From Saccharothrix sp. NRRL B-16314 (GTDB lineage: Bacteria; Actinomycetota; Actinomycetes; Mycobacteriales; Pseudonocardiaceae), in assembly GCF_000716595.1 (NCBI RefSeq), contig NZ_JNXC01000020.1:66151-130150 (forward strand): a stretch of 64,000 nucleotides of DNA. Direction: 5' to 3'. How positions within the stretch are numbered: the first letter of the stretch is position 1; the number at the start of each line of letters is the position of its first letter. Positions 1 to 9,155 of the stretch are shown here, piece after piece. Under the pieces are notes generated by a model. It worked only from the letters and a program-made list of their open reading frames with translations. It did no database searches and had not been told where the DNA came from. The translations under genes were made by a program, and so were the position numbers.

Positions 1-435
1 CACGAACGTGCCGATGACCTCGGTGACGACGTTCCAGCCGGCCCTGGGGATGGTCGGACCGGTGCAGAAGATGCCGCGCGTGCCCGCCGGGTCGTCGTGC
101 GCGTCGAACTGGGTTTTGTACGCCAGCCAGGCGAGCACCGCGCCGAGGAACGCGCCGACGAACTGACCGGCGAAGTAGACGGGGACCTGCGACCACGGGG
201 TCTTGTCCGCGATGGCCAGGCCCAGTGTGACCGCCGGGTTGATGTGCGCGCCGCTGGGCGCGGCGATGCTGGCGCCCGCGAAGACCGCGAAACCCCAGCC
301 GAAGTTGATCAGAAGCCAGCCGCCGGCGTTGCCCAGCGTGTCCTTGAGCACGACGTTGGCGACGACACCGGCACCCAACAAGATCAGGATCGCGGTGCCC
401 AGCAATTCCCACACGAAGATCGAGCCACTGCTCAC
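1..435 (-). CDS. glpF: Glycerol uptake facilitator (MIP family), N-terminal part
   Basis: First 145 residues of an aquaporin-family channel; the rest runs off the left edge. Glycerol facilitators carry glycerol across the cytoplasmic membrane for phosphorylation by GlpK. Seen here: a GTG start with GAGGAGG about 7 nt upstream, hydrophobic helices at about residues 6-30 and 38-60, and the first pore box HINPAV at 64-69 (NPA 66-68). It diverges from glpD across about 180 bp, which favours glycerol over water. The second NPA box, which would help decide selectivity, is outside the window. A glpK gene probably lies to the left (inference). Confidence 0.9.
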   Translation of the reverse strand, partial: MSSGSIFVWELLGTAILILLGAGVVANVVLKDTLGNAGGWLLINFGWGFAVFAGASIAAPSGAHINPAVTLGLAIADKTPWSQVPVYFAGQFVGAFLGAVLAWLAYKTQFDAHDDPAGTRGIFCTGPTIPRAGWNVVTEVIGTFV

Positions 436-616
436 TCGCCGACCTCCTCGCCTTGGCAGGAGGCAGCACGGTCCGGGTTCGGCGGCGCTGCCCACCCCAC
501 AATGTCCGTGACGCTAGTTCCGCGCACATCGGTTGTCCACGGGTGGCGTACCAGCCGGTAACGTGGTCGAGTTCAGTCCTGGCCTGGCCGGTCGAACGAG
601 CATCAGGGAGGCATTC

Positions 617-2344
617 GTGGTTACACGCAAGCACCCCGCCACCGCAGGCAGGCTCGGCCCCCTCGAACGATCAGAGGCGTGGGAACGCCTCGGTGCGGAC
701 ACCTTCGACCTGGTGATCATCGGCGGTGGCGTGGTCGGCGTCGGCACCGCGCTGGACGCCGCGACGCGAGGTCTGCGGGTGGCGCTCGTCGAGGCCCGTG
801 ACCTGGCCTCCGGCACGTCCAGCCGGTCGTCCAAGCTGTTCCACGGCGGGTTGCGGTACCTGGAGCAACTGGAGTTCGGGCTCGTGCGCGAGGCACTGCG
901 GGAGCGCGAACTCATGCTGACCCGACTGGCTCCGCACCTGGTCAAGCCGGTGCCGTTCCTGTACCCGCTGACGCGGCGGGTGTGGGAGCGCCCGTACACC
1001 GCGGCCGGGCTGCTGATGTACGACACGATGGGCGGCGCGCGGTCCGTGCCGGGGCAGAAGCACCTGACCAGGGCCGGTGCGCTGCGGCTGGTGCCCGCGC
1101 TGAAGCCGTCCGCCCTGGTCGGTGGCATCCGGTACTACGACGCGCAGGCGGACGACGCCCGGCACACGATGATGGTCGGGCGGACGGCGGCTCACTACGG
1201 GGCGGTCGTGCGGTCGTCGACGCAGGTCGTGGGCTTCCTGCGGGAGGCGGACCGGATTTCCGGCGTGCGGGTGCGCGACGTGGAGGACGGGCGGGAGACG
1301 TCCGTGCGGGCGCACGCGGTGATCAACGCGACCGGGGTGTGGACGGACGAGTTGCAGCGGCTGTCGGGCAGTCGCGGCCGGTTCCGGGTGCGGGCGTCCA
1401 AGGGCGTCCACATCGTCGTGCCGCGGGATCGGATCGTGTCCGAGTCGGGCTTGATCCTGCGCACGGAGAAGTCGGTGCTGTTCGTGATCCCCTGGCGAAA
1501 TCACTGGATCGTGGGTACGACCGACACCGATTGGAACCTGGACCTGGCGCACCCGGCGGCGACGCGGTCGGACATCGACTACATCCTGACGCACGTCAAC
1601 ACGGTGCTGGCGACGCCGTTGACGCACGACGACATCGAGGGCGTGTACGCCGGGCTGCGGCCGTTGCTGGCGGGTGAGAGCGAGTCGACGTCGAAGCTGT
1701 CGCGTGAGCACGCGGTGGCACGGGTGGCGCCGGGGTTGGTGGCGATCGCCGGTGGGAAGTACACGACGTACCGGGTGATGGGCGCGGACGCGGTGGACGC
1801 GGCGGCGGTCGACCTGCCGGGGCGGATCCAGGCGTCGATCACGGACAAGGTGCCGCTGGTCGGGGCGGACGGGTACCACGCGCTGGTGAACCAGGCCGAC
1901 CAGCTGGCTTCGCGGTACGGGCTGCACCCGTACCGGGTGCGGCACCTGCTGGACCGGTACGGGTCGCTGGTGCACGAGGTGCTGGAGTCGGCGGACCCGG
2001 AGCTGCTGAAGCCCGTGCCGGGTGCGCCGGACTACTTGCAGGTCGAGGTCGTGTACGCCGCTTCGCACGAGGGGGCGTTGCACCTGGAGGACGTGCTGAC
2101 CCGGCGGACGCGGATCTCGATCGAGTACCCGCACCGGGGGGTGACGTGCGCGTTGCCGGTGGCCCGGTTGATGGCGCGGGTGCACGGGTGGGACGAGGAG
2201 CGGGTGGCGCACGAGGTGTCGGTGTACACGGCCCGGGTGGACGCGGAGCGCGCGTCGCAGGCCGAGCCGGACGACCCGGCCGCCGACGCCGTGCGTTCTT
2301 CGGCGCCGGAAGCCCGACCGGAGATCGTCGAACCGATCAGCTGA
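617..2344 (+). CDS. glpD: Glycerol-3-phosphate dehydrogenase (FAD)
   Basis: Oxidises sn-glycerol 3-phosphate to dihydroxyacetone phosphate at the inner face of the membrane, passing electrons to quinone. The 575-residue product has the N-terminal FAD-binding Rossmann motif (VIIGGGVVGVG), the family signature around SSKLFHGGLRYL, a DAO-type oxidoreductase domain, and a C-terminal DAO_C domain with an Ala/Asp-rich tail. The GTG at 617 was chosen because AGGGAGG lies 5 nt upstream; an upstream ATG at 533 is in frame but would add 28 residues unlike the family. The stop overlaps the convergent gene on the other strand by 8 nt. Matches the position of M. tuberculosis glpD2 next to amiA1/amiB1. Confidence 0.95.
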   Translation: MVTRKHPATAGRLGPLERSEAWERLGADTFDLVIIGGGVVGVGTALDAATRGLRVALVEARDLASGTSSRSSKLFHGGLRYLEQLEFGLVREALRERELMLTRLAPHLVKPVPFLYPLTRRVWERPYTAAGLLMYDTMGGARSVPGQKHLTRAGALRLVPALKPSALVGGIRYYDAQADDARHTMMVGRTAAHYGAVVRSSTQVVGFLREADRISGVRVRDVEDGRETSVRAHAVINATGVWTDELQRLSGSRGRFRVRASKGVHIVVPRDRIVSESGLILRTEKSVLFVIPWRNHWIVGTTDTDWNLDLAHPAATRSDIDYILTHVNTVLATPLTHDDIEGVYAGLRPLLAGESESTSKLSREHAVARVAPGLVAIAGGKYTTYRVMGADAVDAAAVDLPGRIQASITDKVPLVGADGYHALVNQADQLASRYGLHPYRVRHLLDRYGSLVHEVLESADPELLKPVPGAPDYLQVEVVYAASHEGALHLEDVLTRRTRISIEYPHRGVTCALPVARLMARVHGWDEERVAHEVSVYTARVDAERASQAEPDDPAADAVRSSAPEARPEIVEPIS

Positions 2345-2870
2345 CCCGACGTCCGGAGCCGGGGGTCCCCCCGCTCTCGGTGGCCCGGCGGGCGAGTTCG
2401 GCGTCGTAGTCGGTGGCGGTGAAGGTGACGCCTCGGCTCAGCCGCACGTCGAACGGCGACTCCCGCGGACTGGTCGACGCCGGTCAGCCCGGACTCGCCG
2501 ATGACGTCGACGTCGTTGACGTGGACGCGCACCTCCGAGCTTGAGCGGTGCGGCACGACCTCCAGGCGGAGGGTGTCCGTCCCGGATCGCCGAACCACCC
2601 CGCCCCGGCCGCGACGCGGTACCCCGGCGGCACGGTGCCGGGCCACGGCACGCGCAGTTCGTCCAGCGCAGTCTTCGTCGACTCGGTCACGTCCGACAGC
2701 CGGTCCCTCGGCAACGCGCCCGCCAGATCGCGCAACGCGGGCGAGTCGAGCCCGTCCACCCGGGCCGTGCACGCCGCGTCGATCAGCACCCGCAGGCCGG
2801 GCAGGTCGTACTCCCAGCCGGCGACGGCCTCGTACAAGCGCGCCTCAGGGCTGGTCACGGCAGGGATCAT
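2337..2870 (-). pseudogene. Hypothetical protein gene broken by two compensating frameshifts
   Basis: Reading from ATG 2870, frame A gives a coherent protein up to ...GWFGDPG near 2582. The sense then continues in a second frame (TDTLRLEVVPHRSSSEVRV..., about 2580-2470) and returns to frame A near 2466 as SPRESPFDVRLSRGVTFTA, ending at TGA 2339-2337. One base appears missing near 2580 and one extra near 2468. Without the shifts, frame A stops at 2484 after about 128 residues. Restored length is about 177 residues. No family recognised; no signal peptide or membrane helix. It is convergent with glpD. Either a decayed gene or two indel errors in GC-rich sequence. Confidence 0.6.
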
Positions 2871-2928
2871 CCGCGACCAGCCGAGGAAAGCCCACGGTAT
2901 TCACAGGGCCCAAGTGGACCCCGCACGG

Positions 2929-4191
2929 TCAGGCAAGAGCGGCCAAGGCGGCGTGGACCATGACGCGGACGCCCACCATGAGTGCGCGTTCGTCGAGGTC
3001 GAAGCCGGGCTGGTGCAGGTCGCGCATCTTGCCGGCACCGTCCCACACACCCAGCCTCGCGAACGAGCCGGGCACGTGCTCCAGGTACCAGCCGAAGTCC
3101 TCACCACCGGACGACTGCTCGGTCCCCGCCAACGCGTCCTCGCCCAGCGCCGCCTCGATCCCCGCCCGCAGCAGCATGGTGCTCTCGCGGTCGTTGACGA
3201 CCGGAGGCACGCCACGTCGGTGGTGCAGGTCGAAGCCCACGCCGGTCGGGGCCAGCAGCGCGCCGACCAGTTCCTTGATCAGCGGCTCCAGCTCGGCCCA
3301 GATGTCGCGGTCGCCCGTCCGCAGCGTCCCGCGCAGGACACCGTCCTGCGGCACGGCGTTGGGCGCTTCACCCGCGTGCACCGCGCCCCACACGAGCACC
3401 GTGCCCGAACGGGGGTCGACACGGCGCGACAAGAGGCCCGGCAGACCGGTGATGACCGTCCCCAGCGCGTGCACCAGGTCGGCCGTCAGGTGCGGCCGGG
3501 AGGTGTGACCGCCGGGCGACGTCAGGCGCAGCTCCAGCATGTCGCTGGCCGACGTGATCGCACCGATCCTCGTCCCGATCCGGCCGACCTCCAGCCTCGG
3601 GTCGCAGTGCAGCCCGAAGATCCGCTCCACCCCGTCGAGACCACCCGCCGCCAGCACGTCCAGCGCGCCACCCGGCATGACCTCCTCGGCCGGCTGGAAC
3701 ACCAGCCGCACCCGACCCGGCAGCTCGGTGGCGGACGCCAGCGCCAGCGCGGCGCCCAGCAGCACGGTGGTGTGCGCGTCGTGCCCGCAGGCGTGCGACA
3801 CACCATCCACAGTGGACGAATACGCGGCACCGGTCTTCTCCGGCAACGGCAACGCGTCGATGTCCGCGCGGAGAGCCACGCAGCGCGGGCCCGAACCGAC
3901 GTCGCACACCAGACCGGTCCCACCGGGCAGCACGCGCGGCTTCAGGCCGGCGGAGCGCAGCACGTCCGCGATCAGCTCCGTCGTCGCGTACTCGTGCCGC
4001 GACAGCTCCGGGTGCGCGTGCAGATGCCGGCGCCAGGCGACGACCTCGGCCGCGTTCGCCGCGAGCCAGTCGTCCAGCCACGAGGGTCCGCGACCCTCAC
4101 CGGGATCATCCACAGGGGCAATGCTGACCCCACGCTCGGTCAACAGCACCTCGGCACCCTCCTCCGGCAGAAGCGAGTCCACTACCGTCAT
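2929..4191 (-). CDS. amiA1: M20-family amidohydrolase (AmiA1-like)
   Basis: Metal-dependent amidohydrolase of the M20D group (hippurate hydrolase / N-acyl-amino-acid hydrolase / AbgA type), 420 residues, cytoplasmic. Visible motifs: RRHLHAHPELS near residue 55, LRADIDALP near 110 and SHACGHDAHT near 135 (metal site), FQPAEE near 168 with the catalytic Glu, and a GGHTSRPH lid-domain segment. The first ~37 residues precede the usual M20 start and are unusual. ATG overlaps the upstream amidohydrolase stop by 4 nt, so the two are translated together. Pair and orientation match Rv3305c/Rv3306c. Substrate cannot be deduced. Confidence 0.9.
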   Translation of the reverse strand: MTVVDSLLPEEGAEVLLTERGVSIAPVDDPGEGRGPSWLDDWLAANAAEVVAWRRHLHAHPELSRHEYATTELIADVLRSAGLKPRVLPGGTGLVCDVGSGPRCVALRADIDALPLPEKTGAAYSSTVDGVSHACGHDAHTTVLLGAALALASATELPGRVRLVFQPAEEVMPGGALDVLAAGGLDGVERIFGLHCDPRLEVGRIGTRIGAITSASDMLELRLTSPGGHTSRPHLTADLVHALGTVITGLPGLLSRRVDPRSGTVLVWGAVHAGEAPNAVPQDGVLRGTLRTGDRDIWAELEPLIKELVGALLAPTGVGFDLHHRRGVPPVVNDRESTMLLRAGIEAALGEDALAGTEQSSGGEDFGWYLEHVPGSFARLGVWDGAGKMRDLHQPGFDLDERALMVGVRVMVHAALAALA

Positions 4192-5354
4192 GCCGCACCC
4201 ACCAGCAGTCGAGAGCGCTGCGCACCGTCGGTGGCAGCGGAAATTGTGGTCCAGGCAAGGGCGAGTGCCCCGTCGAGGACGGCGCGGTCGGCCGAGGCCG
4301 ACGCGCAGGCGGTCGCGAACTCGATTTGGTGGTTCACCGCGTCTCCGCAGTCGATGGCGATGGTCGGGTGGATGGCCGGCAGCGCACGGGTGATGTTGCC
4401 CATGTCGGTGCTGCCGATCTTCTCCTTGAGCTCCTGCTCGGGGCTCATCGGATTCCTGCCCAGTTCGACGGCCGCGCGCCGGTAGGCGTCCGCGAGCCAG
4501 GGGTCCGGGGTCAGTTCGGCGTACACCGGCGAGACCTTCACGACCTCGTGGGTGCAGCCGGTGGCCACCGCGCCGGCCTCGAAGCAGCGGTTGATCCGCT
4601 CCTCCAGCCGGCGCAGGGAGTCGAGGTCGTCGGCGCGGAGGTCGAACATCGCCGAGGTGTGCGCGGGCACCACGTTCGGGACGGTACCGCCGCGGGTGAC
4701 GATGCCGCTGACCATCTGGCCGGGTTCGAGGTGCTGGCGGGCGAGGCCGATGGCGACCTGGGCGACGGTGATCGCGTCCGCCGCGTTCACCCCGAGGTGG
4801 GGCGCGGCGGCGGCGTGCGAGGCCTTGCCGGTGTAGTGGACCTCGACGTCGGTGATCGCCAGCGATCGGGCGGCGACGGCCTCGTAGGGGGCCGGGTGCA
4901 CCATCATCGAGAACGACACGTCGTCGAATACCCCGCGTTCGAGCATCAGCACCTTGCCGCCGCCGACCTCTTCCGCGGGGGTGCCGATCACCCTGATCGT
5001 GAGGCCCAGTCGGTCGGCGAGGTCACGCAGCGCGAGGGCCGCGCCGGTGGAGGCGGCGGCGATGACGTTGTGCCCGCACGCGTGGCCCACCTCGGGCAGC
5101 GCGTCGTACTCCGCGCACAGGCCCAGCACCAGCTCACCAGAGCCGAACGACGCGGTGAACGCCGTCTCCAGGCCCGCGACGCCGCGCTCGACCTCGAAGC
5201 CCTCGGCGGCGAGCAGGTCGGCCACCTTGGCCGCGCTGCGGTGCTCGGCGAACGCCTGCTCAGGCTCCGCGTGGATGCTGTGCGATAGGTCTACCAGCGC
5301 AGTCGAGTACCGCTCGACGGCCGAGCGCGTGCTCATCTTGAAGTCGGTACCCAT
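4188..5354 (-). CDS. amiB1: M20-family amidohydrolase (AmiB1/AbgB-like)
   Basis: Second M20 amidohydrolase, 388 residues, of the AbgB / M20-domain-containing-2 branch. Motifs: SIHAEPE near residue 26, AEYDALPEVGHACGHN near 81-96, GTPAEEVGGGK near 128, and GKASHAAAAPHLGVNA in the lid domain. Family members cleave N-acyl or N-aminoacyl amides; in E. coli AbgA and AbgB form one p-aminobenzoyl-glutamate hydrolase, so a heterodimer with the downstream gene is a reasonable inference. A GGATGGAAG stretch precedes the ATG. First gene of the two-gene unit. Confidence 0.9.
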   Translation of the reverse strand: MGTDFKMSTRSAVERYSTALVDLSHSIHAEPEQAFAEHRSAAKVADLLAAEGFEVERGVAGLETAFTASFGSGELVLGLCAEYDALPEVGHACGHNVIAAASTGAALALRDLADRLGLTIRVIGTPAEEVGGGKVLMLERGVFDDVSFSMMVHPAPYEAVAARSLAITDVEVHYTGKASHAAAAPHLGVNAADAITVAQVAIGLARQHLEPGQMVSGIVTRGGTVPNVVPAHTSAMFDLRADDLDSLRRLEERINRCFEAGAVATGCTHEVVKVSPVYAELTPDPWLADAYRRAAVELGRNPMSPEQELKEKIGSTDMGNITRALPAIHPTIAIDCGDAVNHQIEFATACASASADRAVLDGALALAWTTISAATDGAQRSRLLVGAA

Positions 5355-5513
5355 TTGCTTCCATCCTGCATCACGGTCCGGCGGGCACGACGCACCTCGG
5401 GTTGATCAACCGGCAACCGGTCGCGGGGCTGCGCCAAGCGGTGCTCGATGTTCGGTCAGACCGATCACGTCTGCGCAGGTCATGCTCAAAGCCGACCACA
5501 CAGCGCCGAAAAG

Positions 5514-5530
5514 CTCCCACTGGGTGGGAG
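5514..5530 (-). terminator. Intrinsic terminator
   Basis: Perfect 7-bp stem (CTCCCAC/GTGGGAG) with a 3-nt loop directly after the stop of the small membrane-anchored protein. On the minus strand it is followed by CTTTT, as expected for rho-independent termination. The 176 nt between it and the amiB1 start hold no other recognised feature. Confidence 0.65.
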
Positions 5531-5851
5531 TCACCCCTTCTTACGACCCGCACGCCACTTCGACCACCGCTTCTTGTTGCGCCAGTACACGAGGGCGAAC
5601 AGGAGCACCGCGATACCGCCGAGCCACAACTTCCGGCGCGTCTCGGCGCTCTTCTCGGGGGTCGGCTCCTGCGGCGCGTCGACCACGGGACCGGGGGCGG
5701 CCGGAGCCAGCTCGATCGAGCCGCCGGGTGCCAGGCTCTCCGTCTGCACCGCCGCCACCTGCGACGATGTCGTCACAGCGGTCCCTGTGCCGGACACGGT
5801 GAAGACACCGGCCAGTACCAGCAGGCACACCGCGAGCACAGATCGCCACAT
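5531..5851 (-). CDS. Small secreted or membrane-anchored protein
   Basis: 106 residues. An N-terminal hydrophobic segment (MWRSVLAVCLLVLAGVFTVSG) looks like a signal peptide or anchor. It is followed by a Ser/Thr/Pro/Glu-rich stretch, a second hydrophobic helix (LWLGGIAVLLFALVYW) and a basic tail RNKKRWSKWRAGRKKG. This tripartite C-terminus resembles a membrane stop-transfer anchor with a cytoplasmic basic end; there is no LPXTG motif. The ATG at 5851 gives the best signal peptide, while a TTG at 5860 is in frame. A terminator follows the stop. No homologous family recognised. Confidence 0.7.
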   Translation of the reverse strand: MWRSVLAVCLLVLAGVFTVSGTGTAVTTSSQVAAVQTESLAPGGSIELAPAAPGPVVDAPQEPTPEKSAETRRKLWLGGIAVLLFALVYWRNKKRWSKWRAGRKKG

Positions 5852-5944
5852 GGCCGCCAAGCCTAGCCACCGCCTTCCGTGGTTACCACTGTCAGTGGTC
5901 GTCCAAACCGGTGACCGTTCACGTCGCGTAGTGGTCCTGCTCGT

Positions 5945-6958
5945 TCACACACCGCGTTCGAACTCGCGGAACGCGCCCAGGATGCGTTCGGCGGCCAGCG
6001 TCGCGGTCAGTTCGCCATCACGCACCTGCCGCTCGACCTCGGGCACGACCGCGCGCACGGCAGGCGCCGCGCGCAGGCTCGTGAGCAACTGGTCGTGCAC
6101 CATCGCCCAGGTCCAGTCCACCTGCTGCCGACGACGCCGTTCGGCCAGCTCACCGGCTTCTTCCAGGGTCGCCCGGTGCTTGCCGATCTGCTGCCACACG
6201 GCGTCCAGCCCGGTGCCGTCCAGACCGCTGCACGTCAGCACGGGCGGGTGCCACAGGGCGTCCGGCGGGCGCAGCATCCGCAGCGCGCCGGCCAGCTCGC
6301 GCGCCGCCTTGCGGGCGTCCAGCTCGTGCGGCCCGTCGGCCTTGTTGACCGCGATCACGTCGGCCAGCTCCAGCACGCCCTTCTTGATGCCCTGGAGCTG
6401 GTCGCCGGTGCGGGCGAGGGTGAGGAACAGCGAGCAGTCCGTCATGTTCGCCACCGCGACCTCGGACTGGCCGACGCCGACCGTCTCGACCAGCACCACG
6501 TCGTAGCCCGCCGCCTCGACCAGGACGATCGACTCGCGGGTCGCCTTGGCCACGCCGCCGAGCGTGCCGGACGTCGGGGACGGCCGGATGAACGCCGCCG
6601 GGTCCACCGCGAGCCGGGCCATCCTGGTCTTGTCGCCCAGGATCGAGCCGCCGGTCTTGGTGGACGACGGGTCCACCGCCAGCACCGCGACCCGGTGACC
6701 CTGCTCGGTCAGCATCGAGCCGAACGCGTCGATGAACGTCGACTTGCCCACGCCGGGCACGCCGGTGATGCCGATGCGGTGCGCACCCGTCCCGGACGGA
6801 CCGGAGGCGTGGGGCAGCAGCTCGACCAGCAGCTCCTGCGCCAGCACCCGGTGGTCCGCGCGCGTCGACTCGACCAGCGTGATGGCCTGGGCCAGCTTGC
6901 CGCGGTTGCCGGCGAGCACGCCCTTGGCGTACTCGCCGACGTCGATCCGCTTAGCCAT
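5945..6958 (-). CDS. meaB: Methylmalonyl-CoA mutase-associated GTPase MeaB
   Basis: G3E GTPase that loads and protects adenosylcobalamin in methylmalonyl-CoA mutase; cytoplasmic. The 337-residue product shows the P-loop GVPGVGKST near residue 67, a Mg-binding segment [13 protein letters not shown] in the switch region, and NKAD for guanine specificity. ATG 6958 overlaps the end of mutB by 8 nt, so mutA-mutB-meaB form one translational chain. The C-terminal region carries the dimerisation segment typical of MeaB. A longer in-frame reading into mutB was rejected because the family starts near this ATG. Confidence 0.95.
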   Translation of the reverse strand: MAKRIDVGEYAKGVLAGNRGKLAQAITLVESTRADHRVLAQELLVELLPHASGPSGTGAHRIGITGVPGVGKSTFIDAFGSMLTEQGHRVAVLAVDPSSTKTGGSILGDKTRMARLAVDPAAFIRPSPTSGTLGGVAKATRESIVLVEAAGYDVVLVETVGVGQSEVAVANMTDCSLFLTLARTGDQLQGIKKGVLELADVIAVNKADGPHELDARKAARELAGALRMLRPPDALWHPPVLTCSGLDGTGLDAVWQQIGKHRATLEEAGELAERRRRQQVDWTWAMVHDQLLTSLRAAPAVRAVVPEVERQVRDGELTATLAAERILGAFREFERGV

Positions 6959-9155
6959 CTCGTCCCGGCTGCTCGGCCGCGAACTCCTCGTGGCCCAGCT
7001 GCACGGCGAGCTTGCGCAGCAGGTCACCGGCCGCGTCGGCGATGACCGTGCCGGGCGGGAAGATCGCCGCCGCGCCCGCCTCGCGCAGCGCGTCGAAGTC
7101 CTGCGGCGGGATCACGCCGCCGACCACGATCATGATGTCCTCGCGGCCGGACTCGGCCAGCGCCGAGCGCAGCGCGGGCACCAGCGTGAGGTGACCGGCG
7201 GCCAGCGACGACACCCCGACGATGTGCACGTCCGCCTCGACGGCCTGGCGGGCGACCTCGTCCGGGGTCTGGAACAGCGGGCCGACGTCCACGTCGAAGC
7301 CGAGGTCGGCGAACGCGGTCGCGATCACCTTCTGGCCGCGGTCGTGGCCGTCCTGGCCCATCTTCGCGACCAGGATGCGGGGACGGCGGCCCTCGGCCTC
7401 GTTGAACGCCGCCACGACCTCGCGCGTCGACTCCACGTTGGACACCGAGCCGGCCTCCTCGCGGTAAACCCCCGTGATGGTGCGGATCTGCGCGGAGTGC
7501 CGGCCCCAGACCTTGCCCAGCGCCTCGGAGATCTCGCCGACGGTGGCCTTGGCGCGGGCCGCGGAGATGGCCAGCTCCAACAGGTTCCCGTCCGCGCCGG
7601 CCGCCCGGGTCAGGGCGTCCAGCGCACCGTCCACTGCGGACTGGTCGCGTTCTTCGCGCAACCGGGCCAGTTTCGCGAGCTGCTGCGCGCGCACGCCGGC
7701 GTTGTCCACTTTGAGCACGTCGATGTGCTCGTCGACCTCGACCTGGTACTTGTTGACGCCGATCACCGGCTGCCGGCCGGAGTCGATCCGCGCCTGGGTG
7801 CGCGCGGCGGCCTCCTCGATGCGCAGCTTCGGGATGCCCGCGTCGATGGCCTGCGCCATGCCGCCCGCGGCCTCGACCTCGCTGATGTGCGACCACGCGC
7901 GGTGCGCCAGGTCGTGCGTGAGGCGTTCCACGAACGCGCTGCCGCCCCACGGGTCGATCACCCGCGTGGTGCCCGACTCCTGCTGGAGCAGCAGCTGGGT
8001 GTTGCGGGCGATGCGCGCGGAGAAGTCCGTCGGCAGCGCCAGCGCCTCGTCCAACGCGTTGGTGTGCAACGACTGCGTGTGGCCCTGGGTCGCGGCCATC
8101 GCCTCGACGCACGTGCGTGCGACGTTGTTGAACACGTCCTGCGCGGTGAGCGACCAGCCGGACGTCTGGCAGTGCGTGCGCAGCGACAGCGACTTCGGGT
8201 TCTTCGCGTCGAAGCCCTTCACCAGCTTCGCCCACAGCAGCCGGGCCGCGCGCAGCTTGGCGACCTCCATGAAGAAGTTCATGCCGACGGCCCAGAAGAA
8301 CGACAGCCGGGGCGCGAACGCGTCGACGTCCAGGCCCGCGTCACGGCCCGCGCGCAGGTACTCCACGCCGTCCGCGAGCGTGTAGGCCAGCTCCAGGTCG
8401 GCCGTCGCGCCGGCTTCCTGCATGTGGTAGCCGGAGATCGAGATGGAGTTGAACTTCGGCATCCGCTGCGACGTGAACGAGAAGATGTCGGAGATGATCC
8501 GCATCGACGGCTGCGGCGGGTAGATGTAGGTGTTGCGGACCATGAACTCCTTGAGGATGTCGTTCTGGATGGTCCCGGCCAGCTGCTCCGGCGCCACCCC
8601 CTGCTCCTCGGCCGCGACGACGTACAGCGCCAGGATCGGCAGCACCGCGCCGTTCATGGTCATCGACACGCTCATCTTGTCGAGCGGAATGCGGTCGAAC
8701 AGCTGCCGCATGTCGTAGATCGAGTCGATGGCCACGCCCGCCATGCCGACGTCACCGGCCACCCGCGGGTGGTCCGAGTCGTAGCCGCGGTGGGTGGCCA
8801 GGTCGAACGCGACCGAGAGGCCCTTCTGGCCGGCCGCGAGGTTGCGGCGGTAGAAGGCGTTGGACTCCTCGGCGGTGGAGAACCCGGCGTACTGCCGGAT
8901 GGTCCACGGCTGGTTCACGTACATCGTCGGGTACGGGCCGCGCATGAACGGCGCGATACCGGGGTAGGTGCCCAGGAAGTCGAGGCCCTCGGTGTCCGCG
9001 GCCGTGTAGACGGGCTTGACGCCGATGCCTTCCGGCGTCTCCCACATCAGCGCGTCCGCACCCTTGCCGGTCGCCTCCTGGAGGGCGGTCTGCCACTGCG
9101 CGGCGGTGGCGGCGGTGGGCTCGCCGAGGTCGACCTCGGCGAAGTTGGGGATCAT
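6951..9155 (-). CDS. mutB: Methylmalonyl-CoA mutase, large (catalytic) subunit
   Basis: Adenosylcobalamin-dependent isomerisation of (R)-methylmalonyl-CoA and succinyl-CoA; forms a heterodimer with MutA. 734 residues: N-terminal TIM-barrel substrate domain ([35 protein letters not shown]) and C-terminal B12 domain with the cobalt-ligand motif DGHDRG and the downstream GVSSLAAGH. Start ATG 9155 overlaps mutA's stop as ATGA. The large-subunit assignment rests on the intact DxHxxG box, which MutA lacks. No epimerase (mce) gene is in the window. Confidence 0.97.
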   Translation of the reverse strand: MIPNFAEVDLGEPTAATAAQWQTALQEATGKGADALMWETPEGIGVKPVYTAADTEGLDFLGTYPGIAPFMRGPYPTMYVNQPWTIRQYAGFSTAEESNAFYRRNLAAGQKGLSVAFDLATHRGYDSDHPRVAGDVGMAGVAIDSIYDMRQLFDRIPLDKMSVSMTMNGAVLPILALYVVAAEEQGVAPEQLAGTIQNDILKEFMVRNTYIYPPQPSMRIISDIFSFTSQRMPKFNSISISGYHMQEAGATADLELAYTLADGVEYLRAGRDAGLDVDAFAPRLSFFWAVGMNFFMEVAKLRAARLLWAKLVKGFDAKNPKSLSLRTHCQTSGWSLTAQDVFNNVARTCVEAMAATQGHTQSLHTNALDEALALPTDFSARIARNTQLLLQQESGTTRVIDPWGGSAFVERLTHDLAHRAWSHISEVEAAGGMAQAIDAGIPKLRIEEAAARTQARIDSGRQPVIGVNKYQVEVDEHIDVLKVDNAGVRAQQLAKLARLREERDQSAVDGALDALTRAAGADGNLLELAISAARAKATVGEISEALGKVWGRHSAQIRTITGVYREEAGSVSNVESTREVVAAFNEAEGRRPRILVAKMGQDGHDRGQKVIATAFADLGFDVDVGPLFQTPDEVARQAVEADVHIVGVSSLAAGHLTLVPALRSALAESGREDIMIVVGGVIPPQDFDALREAGAAAIFPPGTVIADAAGDLLRKLAVQLGHEEFAAEQPGRDG

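Noticed and set aside
2032..2772. 246-residue minus-strand frame overlapping glpD
   Set aside because: Only its middle (about 2470-2580) is real, as one section of the frameshifted gene; the remainder is a shadow.
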